Notes: a model not told the origin generated them from the letters alone. A DNA stretch of 64,000 nucleotides from Pontibacter ummariensis (GCF_900188175.1 NZ_FZOQ01000001.1:401509-465508); one strand, 5' to 3'. Counted from the stretch's first letter, positions 17,816 to 26,875 are shown. Numbers and translations: made by a program.

Positions 17816-18283
17816 TTAACTTGCTTCGCCAGAGGCCTTACAGGCAAGCAGCCACTCCTCGGCAGCGCTTCTGTCCTGAAAGTTGTACGTCTGCAAGTCT
17901 GGGATGCTACGGGTATAAAGGTCCCTGGCCGACAGCATGCTAAACATGTTATTGGAGTAGACATGGGCAACACAGCGAAGCCCGGCCTTTACTGCTTTAG
18001 GGAACCACTCAAACTCCAGCCAGTCGTTGGCCTCTGACCAATCGCCTGTAGCTCCCGTCTTATCGTTCAGCAACTTGGGGCTGTCTGAGTTACGCAAAAG
18101 TGCCAGATAAACTTTAGAAGCCGTGATCACATCATCCGCGGTAAGATGCCCCGACCACTTCGCCTCTATATATCCAGGGTGAAGCATGATGGTAACAAAG
18201 GTACCGCCTCCCAGGTCCGTAAGCAGTACTGGATCCGGCCAGGCGGCTATCAGGTCACTAAATTCTGTGTAATAGGTTTCCAT
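17816..18283 (-). CDS. STAS/SpoIIAA-like domain protein
   Basis: From the Met at 18283 (METYYTEFSD) this is a 155-residue soluble protein. The open frame extends upstream to 18430, but those 49 residues look non-coding. The pattern of a beta-strand pair (GYIEAKWSGHLTADDVITASKVY), then KLLNDKTGATGDW, a helix, RCVAHVYSNNMFSMLS and a final strand with a DRSAAEEWL helix resembles the SpoIIAA-like (STAS) proteins found in many Bacteroidota. These have poorly known regulatory roles. It is monocistronic. Confidence 0.65.
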   Translation of the reverse strand: METYYTEFSDLIAAWPDPVLLTDLGGGTFVTIMLHPGYIEAKWSGHLTADDVITASKVYLALLRNSDSPKLLNDKTGATGDWSEANDWLEFEWFPKAVKAGLRCVAHVYSNNMFSMLSARDLYTRSIPDLQTYNFQDRSAAEEWLLACKASGEAS

Positions 18284-18526
18284 GCATGCGCGCGTAAGTG
18301 GAAGAGTCGCCTTAATGCAATTATTAGGTGAGGTTTGCAAGACTTGTACGGGTGTTGGGGCAAAAAGGAGGCGCCAAGGGGAGATAATCTGTACAACACA
18401 CCCTCCATGAACCGGAATAGGCAGCGTCACGCGTCAGTAAAGGAGAGTCTAAGCTTCAGGGTACCAGAGAAGACTTGTTTCAGAAATAAAATAACTTAAA
18501 TAGATAAGGCAGGTTAGCGCCAGGAG

Positions 18527-18904
18527 CTAGTCCAGCACGCGAACGGCCTTCGCATACCCTTCCATAGGGGACTCCAGAATACCCTCCTCAAACCAAATAT
18601 GTACTTCACTGCCTACCCTTACCTGTGCCAGGGGCAGTTCCTCTCCTGTTGCATTTTCGAGTAAGGTGTTTTCATCTATCCTGATAATAGCCGCCGGGTA
18701 GTCTGCTGCAATGCCTTCCATGGCCTTTACTTGTACTGTTGCCAGGATGGCATCAATTTTAGCAGACCGCTCGACCTCGGAGACACTGCCGTGCACATCC
18801 GGAAGGGTGGTAGGGATGCGTTTCGGTTCATCTCCTCCGCAAGCGCAGGCTAACAGGAGGAGTATCAGGTACCAATAAGATATTTTTATAGGCTTTGTAA
18901 TCAT
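18527..18904 (-). CDS. Lipoprotein with a DUF3221-like domain
   Basis: This 125-residue protein has a lipoprotein signal (WYLILLLLACACGG, attachment at Cys20 or Cys22). The C-terminal part reads IIRIDENTLLENATGEE..VRVGSEVHIWFEEGILES..GYAKAVRVL. This matches the small beta-barrel pattern of DUF3221/YobA-like proteins (G-x-V-x-V-W-F..G.I.ES). Function is unknown. The assignment rests on pattern memory only. Confidence 0.65.
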   Translation of the reverse strand: MITKPIKISYWYLILLLLACACGGDEPKRIPTTLPDVHGSVSEVERSAKIDAILATVQVKAMEGIAADYPAAIIRIDENTLLENATGEELPLAQVRVGSEVHIWFEEGILESPMEGYAKAVRVLD

Positions 18905-18986
18905 TCGTTTTATAAGGTGGGAGTTTCCTCATTTGTGGCCAGGGTGAGCAGGGTGCCTTGCCCGCTCATTTGGTCTTGCTGCCCTC

Positions 18987-19070
18987 TTAATGCTTTGGCG
19001 TTTGTGATTTAAACCAAATGATACCAATAATAAGGGCAATCGCTAGTACAATTAACAACATCAGAGTCAT
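18987..19070 (-). CDS. Possible tiny membrane peptide (27 aa)
   Basis: From ATG at 19070 to TAA at 18987 the minus strand encodes 27 residues: a run of about 17 Leu, Ile, Val and Ala residues, then WFK and a short polar tail. This is a single membrane span with a positive exit. An A/G-rich stretch (AAAGAAAG) lies upstream. It sits between a lipoprotein gene and a membrane-protein gene on the same strand. It is a plausible small membrane protein but could be chance. Confidence 0.35.
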   Translation of the reverse strand: MTLMLLIVLAIALIIGIIWFKSQTPKH

Positions 19071-19122
19071 AAGCTTTCTTTTTTTTAGAGTTAAGGTGTT
19101 GAGTATTGTACTAAATAAAAAG

Positions 19123-19154
19123 CCCTCATGTTGCAACGCGTTACAACATGAGGG
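19123..19154 (-). terminator. Intrinsic terminator of the minus-strand membrane protein gene
   Basis: An 11-bp perfect stem (19123-19133 with 19144-19154) is followed on the minus strand by TTTTTATTTAG. Confidence 0.85.
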
Positions 19155-19183
19155 GGCCTGGTACAAACTAAGTTGTCCTTTTC

Positions 19184-19888
19184 TCAGGCCACGCGCAAAA
19201 ACGAGTCGCCTTGCAGTGCCTTGCGAATGCGGGGCTCTGCTTCGTAATAAGACAGAAAATCACCACGACGGCAAACCTTAGCCTGAGGCTCTTGCATGAG
19301 TACCACTTTAGCTCGCTTGCCAACCGTTATCACACCAATTCCGCGGCGCTGGCAGGTATCCAGCAGGTGCTGGGCCAGCCCATTTTGGCGAAACGTAAGG
19401 CTGCTAATGGAAATGCCCAGCCACTGCTCATTAGCGGGCAGCTTCCTTACCTCGTCTACCATGGCCGTGATCTTGTTTTGAAGATACCGTTTCTCCAGGA
19501 GGGAGTGTAGCAGAAAGGTAGTAATAGCAACCAGGACCGGAAGTAGCGTGAAGGCTAGCCAATGACCGAGCTGCAAACCCATATAAACAGTGCCTGCCAT
19601 AAACAAGGTACCTGTGACATAGCGCAGTTTACTGAGCCCACGTTTTTTGTAGCGCTTGAGCAACATAGCGATGCTTTTAGACGCCCTGGTGTGAAGGGAG
19701 GCAGTAAGAACACTCTTATCAGAGTTCATGAAGGAAAAAAGACCATCGGCCACAGCGCCTTCCTTCGTCTTCTCTGCCTTATCAACTGTTAGCGTCTTAA
19801 TGTCCTGGCGCTTCTGGTAGTACGCGCGCAAGTAATCGTAAGCGAAATCTTCGATGTTGCTTTCTTGTGCAGTCGGCATGTTTCTCAA
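19184..19888 (-). CDS. Membrane protein of unknown function (234 aa)
   Basis: The N-terminal half (1-85) is soluble and charged. Two membrane segments follow near residues 88-108 and 110-128, and a cytoplasmic C-terminal domain (130-234) ends in strand-helix sequence (GIGVITVGKRAKVVLMQEP). No catalytic motif is clear. It is monocistronic with a terminator downstream. A start at M4 is equally possible. Confidence 0.6.
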   Translation of the reverse strand: MRNMPTAQESNIEDFAYDYLRAYYQKRQDIKTLTVDKAEKTKEGAVADGLFSFMNSDKSVLTASLHTRASKSIAMLLKRYKKRGLSKLRYVTGTLFMAGTVYMGLQLGHWLAFTLLPVLVAITTFLLHSLLEKRYLQNKITAMVDEVRKLPANEQWLGISISSLTFRQNGLAQHLLDTCQRRGIGVITVGKRAKVVLMQEPQAKVCRRGDFLSYYEAEPRIRKALQGDSFLRVA

Positions 19889-20318
19889 TGTTAGAGGAGA
19901 CCAGCAGTGTTGTTACAGCAGCAAGCAAAGAGAAGGAGGCTTCCCATACTATCTGTTACAGCAACATCAGTCAGTTCCGAGTTCGAAATTTAGCAAGAAA
20001 AATTTGAGTTATTCTTGTACGTTGTCAAAATTATTTAGTTAACCCTGTAAATCATACTGTTAATGGTGTTGTTTTGTTATCAATAATGATTTGGATTTGA
20101 TGTGGTAACAGAGATCGGTTTGAGCTAAAAAGTTTAATGTATTTTTGTACAGGCAATACCGTTTATTCGGCATTTTTGGGTTGTTTGTACGCCTCAAACG
20201 CCTTTCTGTCCAAGGTATTCGGGGTGGTCTGTTATTGCTCAGCTTAATTTTCTAGATTTACAAAATGACTCCATCTCTGGAGAAGTTATTGCCTGTTATA
20301 AACGTTTCATTGTTACTT
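19889..20318. other. Divergent intergenic region
   Basis: This gap separates the minus-strand membrane-protein gene from the plus-strand PIG-L gene. It contains the plus promoter at 20119-20147 and a minus-strand -7-like TAATTTTG (20026-20033). No other gene is seen. Confidence 0.5.
20119..20147 (+). promoter_or_regulatory. Bacteroidota-type promoter for the PIG-L/symporter operon
   Basis: TTTG (20119-20122), a 17-base spacer and TATTTTTG (20140-20147) fit the consensus. The transcript would have a leader of about 165 bases. Confidence 0.55.
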
Positions 20319-22865
20319 ATGCTAAAATACTTAAGGAGTAGCTCTGGTATCTTGTGCCTGTTGGCGCTGCTCTTCACCTGTGGTGTAACACAAGCTCAGG
20401 CTCCTGTACGGTCTTCCTCTGGTCAGGTCCTGCAAGGCCTGAAAAAGCTGAATGTATTGGGGAGCGCCTTGTATGTTGCGGCTCACCCTGATGATGAGAA
20501 TACCCGGCTGATCGCCTACCTCTCGAATGAGAAGCTCTATAATACCGGCTATCTGGCCGTAACGCGGGGTGACGGGGGGCAGAACCTGATCGGGCCGGAG
20601 ATACGCGAGGAGCTGGGGTTAATCCGGACACAGGAGCTGCTGCAGGCGCGACGGACAGACGGTGGACGGCAGTTCTTTACGCGGGCGAATGACTTCGGCT
20701 ACTCCAAAGATCCGGAGGAAACCTTTACGATCTGGGACAAGGAGCAGGTATTGGCCGACATGGTGTATGTGATACGCAAGTTCAGGCCGGACGTAATGAT
20801 TACGCGCTTTCCGCCGGACGAGCGGGCCGGACACGGACACCATACGGCCTCCGCCATTTTAGCCGAAGAAGCTTTTACCGCAGCGGCTGATCCCAAGCGC
20901 TTCCCGGAGCAGCTGAAGTACGTGGACGTGTGGCAACCGAAACGCTTGCTGTGGAACACCGGGGTATGGTCTTTTAAGAGCCAGGAGGAGTTCGAAAAGC
21001 ATGGGAAGGAGCTTCTTAAAGTGGATGTAGGGGGCTATAATCCGCTCCTGGGCAAGTCTTACGGGGAGATCGCCGCTGAGAGCCGCAGCATGCACAAAAG
21101 CCAGGGCTTTGGCGCCACTGGCGCAAGGGGCACTAGCATCGAGTACCTGCAGCACACGAAAGGGGATAAAGCCGAAGCTTCCCTGTTCGAGGGGATACCC
21201 ACCAGCTGGAGCCGGGTAAAGGGAGGAGAAAAGGTTGGCAAGCTGATCCAGAAAGCTATTGATACCTACCGGCCTGCCGAGCCCGCCGCTGTTGTACCTA
21301 CCCTGATTACAGCTAAAAAGGAATTAGACAAGCTGCCGGACAGCTATTGGAAGCGCGTGAAGCAGGAAGAGTTGCAGGACGTGATGCAGGCGGCCATGGG
21401 GCTGTACCTGGAGGTAACCGCCAACGATTTTGCCGCGACTCCGGGCCAGCCCGTAAAACTAAACGTTGAAGCGATAAACCGCTCCGCAGTACCGGTTACG
21501 CTCCGTAAAGTAAGGTATTCCTTCTCTTCTGCCGATACAACCTTAAATAAGCCCTTGCAGAACAACGAGCCGATAAAATACAGTGCGACCAGAGTGCTCC
21601 CGAACGGTAGCGAGTCTTCTCAGCCTTACTGGTTGCGCCGTAAAGGAACCCTGGGCATGTTTGCCGTGGAGAGCCAGCAGGAGGTAGGCATGCCGGAGAA
21701 TGCGCCTGCCGTACAGGCTACTTTTGACCTGACTGTCGCTGGGGAGCCGCTACAGGTAAAAGTGCCAGTTGTGTACAAGCGTACTGACCCGGTGGAGGGG
21801 GAGGTGTACCGGCCCTTTGTCATAACCCCCCCCGTGTTTGTGAACGTGGCGGAGCATGTGTATGTGTTCGCCAGCCAGGAACCAAAGCAGGTGCAGGTAT
21901 TGGTGAAAGCGGGCAAGGCAAACTTAAATGGTACCCTGAAACTTCAGCTGCCGCAGGGATGGCGCTCTGTGCCAGCTGCTGTACCCTTTACTCTTCCAAC
22001 GAAGGGGGCCGAACTCCCTGTAACGTTTACGGTGTACCCCCCACAGGAGCAGCAGGAAGCGGAACTAAAGGCCGTGGCTGTAGTAGAGGGCAAAGAGTAT
22101 CAGCACGGCTTAAAAGTGATCAGCTACAGTCATATTCCGGCACAGGTAACCTTTCCGGATGCAACGGCCAAAATCGTGAAACTGGACCTGCAGAAGAAAG
22201 GGCAGAAAATAGGCTATCTGATGGGGGCAGGCGATGATATCCCGACAAGCCTGCAACAGATCGGCTACGATGTTACCCTTCTGCAGGACGAAGACATGCG
22301 GCTGAACAAGTTGCAGCAGTTTGATGCCATCATCCTGGGTGTACGGGCCTATAACACTGTAGACCGTTTGAAGTTTTACCAGCCTACCCTGCTGGAGTAC
22401 GTGAAGCAGGGCGGCAACCTGATCGTGCAGTACAATACCAACCATAGCTTGGTGTTGCCCAATGTCGGGCCTTACCCGCTGCAACTCTCCCGCGACCGGG
22501 TGACTGTGGAGGACGCCGAAGTGCGCTTTCTGGAGCCGAATCACCCTGTGCTGAACACGCCTAACAAGATCACCCGAAAGGACTTTGAGGGTTGGGTCCA
22601 GGAGCGAGGCTTGTACTTCCCGAACGAGTGGAGCGAGGAATACCAGGCCATCCTCTCCTCAAACGACCCCGGTGAGCCGGCCCGCAAAGGAGGACTTCTG
22701 GTTGCCCCATATGGCAAAGGAAACTACATTTATACTGGGTATTCCTGGTTCAGAGAGCTGCCTGCCGGTGTGCCCGGTGCTTACCGCCTCTTTGCCAACC
22801 TGATCTCCTTGGGTAAAAATACGCCAGGAGGGGGCACAGACGCGCAATCACACTCCAATAAGTAA
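20319..22865 (+). CDS. Exported PIG-L family deacetylase with C-terminal GATase-like domain
   Basis: I start this at the Met at 20319 because it opens a normal signal peptide (MLKYLRSSSGILCLLALLFTCGVTQAQ); the frame is open from 20265. The product is 848 residues. The N-terminal domain carries the PIG-L zinc motif AHPDDE (His56 in this numbering) and the later AGHGHHTAS, so it is a predicted Zn-dependent N-deacetylase of an amino sugar. The middle (about 390-620) is beta-rich. The C-terminal 220 residues (GYLMGAGDDIPTSLQQ...ILGVRAYN...GGNLIVQYN) look like a glutamine-amidotransferase/ThuA-like fold. It is periplasmic. It is followed after 58 bases by a one-TM peptide and a symporter, suggesting it processes what the symporter imports. 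Confidence 0.85.
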   Translation: MLKYLRSSSGILCLLALLFTCGVTQAQAPVRSSSGQVLQGLKKLNVLGSALYVAAHPDDENTRLIAYLSNEKLYNTGYLAVTRGDGGQNLIGPEIREELGLIRTQELLQARRTDGGRQFFTRANDFGYSKDPEETFTIWDKEQVLADMVYVIRKFRPDVMITRFPPDERAGHGHHTASAILAEEAFTAAADPKRFPEQLKYVDVWQPKRLLWNTGVWSFKSQEEFEKHGKELLKVDVGGYNPLLGKSYGEIAAESRSMHKSQGFGATGARGTSIEYLQHTKGDKAEASLFEGIPTSWSRVKGGEKVGKLIQKAIDTYRPAEPAAVVPTLITAKKELDKLPDSYWKRVKQEELQDVMQAAMGLYLEVTANDFAATPGQPVKLNVEAINRSAVPVTLRKVRYSFSSADTTLNKPLQNNEPIKYSATRVLPNGSESSQPYWLRRKGTLGMFAVESQQEVGMPENAPAVQATFDLTVAGEPLQVKVPVVYKRTDPVEGEVYRPFVITPPVFVNVAEHVYVFASQEPKQVQVLVKAGKANLNGTLKLQLPQGWRSVPAAVPFTLPTKGAELPVTFTVYPPQEQQEAELKAVAVVEGKEYQHGLKVISYSHIPAQVTFPDATAKIVKLDLQKKGQKIGYLMGAGDDIPTSLQQIGYDVTLLQDEDMRLNKLQQFDAIILGVRAYNTVDRLKFYQPTLLEYVKQGGNLIVQYNTNHSLVLPNVGPYPLQLSRDRVTVEDAEVRFLEPNHPVLNTPNKITRKDFEGWVQERGLYFPNEWSEEYQAILSSNDPGEPARKGGLLVAPYGKGNYIYTGYSWFRELPAGVPGAYRLFANLISLGKNTPGGGTDAQSHSNK

Positions 22866-22923
22866 ATAACAGCAGGAAAGGCCGAGCTTCTTTACCTTTC
22901 CTGCTTTCCAACCAACCCTTACT

Positions 22924-23073
22924 ATGAAAGACACTGATCACCCTGTCGATACGGAAGAACCTATCGAGAAACCACCTATTTTTAATAGCTGGGCCGGCAT
23001 GTATTGGCTGGTACTGGGCAACCTCGCCTTCTTGATTATCTTGTTCTACGCCATCACCGAGATCTACGAATGA
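22924..23073 (+). CDS. Small one-TM membrane protein (49 aa), probable symporter partner
   Basis: Forty-nine residues start MKDTDHPVDTEEP and carry one membrane span (MYWLVLGNLAFLIILFYAI) and a short acidic tail. Its TGA stop overlaps the next gene's ATG as ATGA (23070-23073), so the two are translationally coupled. Small TM proteins encoded just before SSS symporters are known in other groups as small subunits. Here the role as a subunit is inference from position and overlap. Confidence 0.75.
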   Translation: MKDTDHPVDTEEPIEKPPIFNSWAGMYWLVLGNLAFLIILFYAITEIYE

Positions 23074-24761
23074 GCTTACTGGATTGGGTTGTGTTGTTTG
23101 GCACACTAGGGTTTATCGTGGCCTATGGCGTGTGGCGAACGCGGGGTAGCAAAGACATAGAAGACTACCTGAAAGGGGACAACACCATGAAGTGGTGGAC
23201 CATTGGCCTGTCCATTATGGCGACACAGGCCAGTGCCATTACCTTTCTGTCTACCCCGGGGCAGGCGTATGAGGATGGCATGCGCTTCATTCAATTCTAT
23301 TTTGGCTTGCCGATCGCCATGGTCATCATCTCCATCACGGTCGTCCCTATCTTCTACCGGCTGAACGTGTACACGGCCTATGAGTTCTTGGAGAACCGCT
23401 TTGATTTGAAAACACGGTCTTTGGCGGCCCTGCTTTTCCTGGTGCAGCGCGGCTTGGCAGCCGGCATCACGATCTATGCCCCCGCCATCATTCTTTCCAC
23501 TATGCTGGGCTGGAGCCTGAATATTACCATCCTGGTCATTGGCTTACTTGTTATCATCTACACCGTAAGCGGCGGCACGAAAGCAGTGAGTATCACACAG
23601 AAGCAACAGATGGCTGTGATGATGGGCGGGATGATTATTGCCGGCTTGGTGGTGGTGTCTTACCTGCCGGATTATGTAGAGTTCGGCGATGCCGTGGCGG
23701 TGGCAGGTAAAATGGGGAAGATGAACGTGGTTGACTTTTCCATTGATTGGAATGACCGCTATAACTTCTGGTCTGGTATTACAGGCGGTCTGTTTCTGGC
23801 GCTTTCCTACTTTGGTACCGACCAGAGCCAGGTGGCCCGTTACCTGGGGGGGAAGTCGATCGCGGAGAGCCGCTTGGGCTTGCTGTTCAACGGGCTGCTC
23901 AAAATTCCAATGCAGTTCCTCATCCTGTTTATCGGGGTAATGGTATTCGTGTTTTACCAGTTTAACCAGCCACCCGTATTCTTTAATGAGGCTGCTAAAA
24001 GTAAAGTGTACGCCACGCCTTATGCCGATAACCTGCGGGAGCTGGAGGTGAAGTACGAAGACATCTTTGAGCAGAAGCAGGAGGCAGTGCAGGGGCTGGT
24101 AAGGGCCCTAAAGGCAGACGATGATGCCCTGGTGGCTGATGCAGAGAGAGAGGTGGAGGCGCTAGCAGTGGCGGCCAAGGCGGTACGGGAGGAGGTGAAA
24201 GGGGTAATCAAAACGGCCACACCGGAAGCGGAGACAAAGGACACAGATTATGTCTTCATCTCCTTCATCATAAAGTACCTGCCTTCCGGCCTGGTCGGGC
24301 TTTTACTGGCGGTTATCTTCTCTGCAGCCATGTCGTCATCTTCCTCAGAGTTGTATGCCCTGGCCTCTACGTCTGTCGTGGATATCTACAAGCGCTCCAT
24401 GCAGCAGAGAGCGTCAGAGGAGCATTACCTGCGCGCCTCCAAGCTCTTTACTGTTGGATGGGGGATCGTAGCTATTCTCTTCGCGATGTTCGCCTCCCTG
24501 ATGGATAACCTGATCGAGGCAGTGAACATAGTAGGCTCCATCTTCTATGGTACCATCCTCGGTATCTTTCTTGTCGCTTTCTACTTTAAATCTATTCGAG
24601 GTAATGCTGTTTTCTGGGCAGCTGTAATTGCCGAGTTGGTTGTGCTGTACTGCCACTTCTACACGGACCTGGCTTTCCTGTGGTTCAATGTGATTGGTTG
24701 CCTCTGTGTGGTTGTGATCAGCTTTCTGTTGCAGGGGTTAGTGGGAAGGAAGAAGCTGTAG
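23070..24761 (+). CDS. Sodium:solute symporter (SSS family)
   Basis: I start this at 23070 (MSLLDWVVLFGTLGFIV), inside an ATGA overlap with the 49-residue gene; the frame is open from 23004. The 563-residue protein has about 13 membrane segments. Typical SSS patterns are DNTMKWWTIGLSIMATQASAITFLSTPGQAYEDG near the start (a possible sodium site), SGGTKAVSITQKQQ and YFGTDQSQVARYLGGKS. An insertion of about 80 residues (310-390), helical and charged (EREVEALAVAAKAVREEV), splits the transporter between two spans. The substrate is unknown; the preceding deacetylase suggests a sugar or sugar-derived compound. Confidence 0.9.
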   Translation: MSLLDWVVLFGTLGFIVAYGVWRTRGSKDIEDYLKGDNTMKWWTIGLSIMATQASAITFLSTPGQAYEDGMRFIQFYFGLPIAMVIISITVVPIFYRLNVYTAYEFLENRFDLKTRSLAALLFLVQRGLAAGITIYAPAIILSTMLGWSLNITILVIGLLVIIYTVSGGTKAVSITQKQQMAVMMGGMIIAGLVVVSYLPDYVEFGDAVAVAGKMGKMNVVDFSIDWNDRYNFWSGITGGLFLALSYFGTDQSQVARYLGGKSIAESRLGLLFNGLLKIPMQFLILFIGVMVFVFYQFNQPPVFFNEAAKSKVYATPYADNLRELEVKYEDIFEQKQEAVQGLVRALKADDDALVADAEREVEALAVAAKAVREEVKGVIKTATPEAETKDTDYVFISFIIKYLPSGLVGLLLAVIFSAAMSSSSSELYALASTSVVDIYKRSMQQRASEEHYLRASKLFTVGWGIVAILFAMFASLMDNLIEAVNIVGSIFYGTILGIFLVAFYFKSIRGNAVFWAAVIAELVVLYCHFYTDLAFLWFNVIGCLCVVVISFLLQGLVGRKKL

Positions 24762-24808
24762 GGATAGGCATTGCGACGCTTAGATGAAAAGTCTTTCCAA
24801 TGAAACCA

Positions 24809-24842
24809 CCCCTTCCCCTCCTTATCTAAGAAGGGGAAGGGG
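24809..24842. repeat. GC-rich palindrome between gene ends
   Basis: A 10-bp perfect stem of CCCCTTCCCC (24809-24818) pairs with GGGGAAGGGG (24833-24842), and the loop can pair partly. Its composition is unlike its surroundings. It resembles interspersed palindromic elements of Bacteroidota genomes, and may also act as a terminator for the symporter or the convergent methyltransferase gene. Confidence 0.5.
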
Positions 24843-24903
24843 GGCATCGCTTTTACAGTCCTTATGAAGACAAGCCTATGAGGCAGAAGTGAATAGTTAA
24901 AAG

Positions 24904-25827
24904 TTATCTCGGTTTCTGCGCTGCCACAATGTAAACCAGGCTACCTCCTGCCGAGACATATTCCTCGTTTTGCAGTTTCTGCTTAAGGGTAATTTTGTTG
25001 TAGAGCAGGGTTTGCCAGTAGGCGTCGAACTTATCTTTGGTCCCGCCACCGGCCAGGTAGTAGTTCAGGTTGTCCTGGTAATCGTAGCCCATGGCCTCTG
25101 TTTCGATCCATTGCATCATCTGTTCCACGCGGAGCATTTTCTCTTGTGTATCGTAAGGCGGGATGATGGAGAGGGCTTTGTCTGAGATCCACACCTTAAT
25201 GTCTTGCAGGCCGGCCTTCAGGAAGAGGTCCGGTACTACATCCCCCAATGAGTTGAAGCCTTCGCCTAGCTGCTTCTTGCCCTTCTCGATGCGCAGCTTT
25301 ATCTCCAGCACATCCAGCATGCTTTCTACGTTATAGTCTGTTTCGCCATAGCGGTCGAACATCAGGTTTGGCACCAGGTTGTTGGGTTCCAAGGCCAGGA
25401 CCCAGCCCCCTGGCTTGGTAACGCGGATCATCTCCTGAATCACGCGTTGCGGGTTTTTTACGTGGATCAGCAGGGTCTGGCACAGGGTAATGTCGGCCAG
25501 GTTATCGGGTAGCGGTATTTCGGTGGCATTCCCCACCCGGAACTCGTAATCGATATTTTGGTGCTGGTACATGCTCTGGGCACGCTGCCGGGCCTCCTCA
25601 ATATGCCCCGGTTCGTAGTCGACCCCATACACTTTCGCGCCTGCGGGCAGGTACTTGGAGAATTTAAAGCCCATCATGCCTTTCCCACAGCCTATGTCTA
25701 CGAGTGTTTGGCAGTAGTCAATGTAAAGGCGCTGAGCCAGCAGCTCCAGGTAGTCCTCATTCCACCAATATTCCCGGGCCGGGCCCAGGTGCTCTTCGGA
25801 GTGTTTCTTCTCTTCGTTCGTATCCAA
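24904..25827 (-). CDS. Class I SAM-dependent methyltransferase
   Basis: This 307-residue soluble protein has a Rossmann methyltransferase core: motif I LVDIGCGKGMMG near 42-53, acidic VYGVDYEP, then ADITLCQTLLIHV and VTKPGGWVLALEPNN (motif III/IV region). The C-terminal 130 residues are family-specific. The substrate is unknown. It is monocistronic, and its start lies about 30 bases from the terminator of the DUF2911 gene. Confidence 0.87.
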   Translation of the reverse strand: MDTNEEKKHSEEHLGPAREYWWNEDYLELLAQRLYIDYCQTLVDIGCGKGMMGFKFSKYLPAGAKVYGVDYEPGHIEEARQRAQSMYQHQNIDYEFRVGNATEIPLPDNLADITLCQTLLIHVKNPQRVIQEMIRVTKPGGWVLALEPNNLVPNLMFDRYGETDYNVESMLDVLEIKLRIEKGKKQLGEGFNSLGDVVPDLFLKAGLQDIKVWISDKALSIIPPYDTQEKMLRVEQMMQWIETEAMGYDYQDNLNYYLAGGGTKDKFDAYWQTLLYNKITLKQKLQNEEYVSAGGSLVYIVAAQKPR

Positions 25828-25855
25828 CAGTCTCTCTCGTTAATGAATGATAAAA

Positions 25856-25884
25856 AAAGCCTCCGGGGTACTCCCAGAGGCTTT
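25856..25884 (-). terminator. Intrinsic terminator of the DUF2911 gene
   Basis: A 12-bp stem with one mismatch (25856-25867 with 25873-25884) is followed on the minus strand by a T7 run. Confidence 0.88.
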
Positions 25885-25909
25885 ATACGTTAATATAAGG
25901 AGCGAAGCA

Positions 25910-26779
25910 TTATTTTGCTTTCTTCCACTCGGCAATGGCTTTCTCGTTCAGGGCAACGTAGTCCTGGTTTCCTTCTTTCTGAGCGACTTCCTTAGACTTC
26001 TCAGCAGTTTTGATGGCCTGCTTGTAGTCTTTCATTTTCGCCTCGATCTTAGCCTGTGTGTGCAGGTTCCAGAACTTAGGGTCTGTCTGGTTGGCCTTTT
26101 TCATCCACTCCAGTGCCTGCTTCAGGTCGCGGTTGGTCTGGAAGTAATAGTTGGCAGCAGCGGCATACAAGCCCGGATTGGCGTTGGCATTGTTGAGGAC
26201 CTGCTCCTGTATCTGGCTCATCACTTTGCTGTCTACATCCGTTTTCACGGTGAAAGGAACAATCGTATTATCCCAAAGCAGCTCTACGTCCGTTGCATCA
26301 GCTGTTAGGTTGGTAAAGTTAATGGTGAAAGACTCTACCTCGCGCGGGTTCTGCTGTGGCTTTACCTTAAAGCGCACCAGGTCCTCCTCTGGCTTGTAGT
26401 CCTGTCCGCCATCTCCCCAATGCTTTGTGTTTTTGTGGATGATCACTGTCCACTCGTCCTTGCCCGGGATGGTGTAGAGTGCGTATTCCCCAGCAGGAAC
26501 CTTGTTCCCCTCGATGGTCACGTCCTCCGAAAACTTGATCTTGGTGGAGGCGTTCGCTCCGGTACGCCAAAGCCTGCCGTAAGGCACCAGGTCACCGAAA
26601 ATCTCGCGTCCTTTCATAGACGGGCGAGAGTAATCAACGGACACGGTGGATAAGCCAACAGCCTGCTCTACTTTCTGAGAGGGGCTTGGGGCAGGCATCT
26701 TGATGCCTTGCGCAAAAGACGTGCTGGCTCCAAGCATAAGGGCTGCTGAGAGCGCAAAGCCAATAATGGTTTTCTTCAT
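25910..26779 (-). CDS. DUF2911 domain-containing exported protein
   Basis: This 289-residue protein has a signal peptide (MKKTIIGFALSAALMLGASTSFAQ). The DUF2911 pattern follows: SPSQKVEQAVGLSTVSVDYSRPSMKGREIFG, LVPYGRLWRTGANASTKI and VPAGEYALYTIPGKDEWTVIIH. The C-terminal 90 residues are helical and TPR-like (QALEWMKKANQTDPKFWNLHTQAKIEAKMKDY). DUF2911 proteins are common, periplasmic and of unknown function in Bacteroidota. It has its own terminator. Confidence 0.92.
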   Translation of the reverse strand: MKKTIIGFALSAALMLGASTSFAQGIKMPAPSPSQKVEQAVGLSTVSVDYSRPSMKGREIFGDLVPYGRLWRTGANASTKIKFSEDVTIEGNKVPAGEYALYTIPGKDEWTVIIHKNTKHWGDGGQDYKPEEDLVRFKVKPQQNPREVESFTINFTNLTADATDVELLWDNTIVPFTVKTDVDSKVMSQIQEQVLNNANANPGLYAAAANYYFQTNRDLKQALEWMKKANQTDPKFWNLHTQAKIEAKMKDYKQAIKTAEKSKEVAQKEGNQDYVALNEKAIAEWKKAK

Positions 26780-26875
26780 GGGTTTATCTTTAGAATAAAG
26801 ATGGTACGATGTAAAAATACGAATTATATCAAGATTTAAAGGCCTGTTGTTGAGCTGTATTTTACTTTCAGCCCC

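Noticed and set aside
17777..18037. Plus-strand open frame opposite the STAS-like gene
   Set aside because: The minus frame gives a coherent domain pattern; this is its shadow.
19018..19281. Plus-strand open frame over the minus-strand terminator
   Set aside because: It crosses a terminator stem and overlaps a minus-strand gene with clear protein features.
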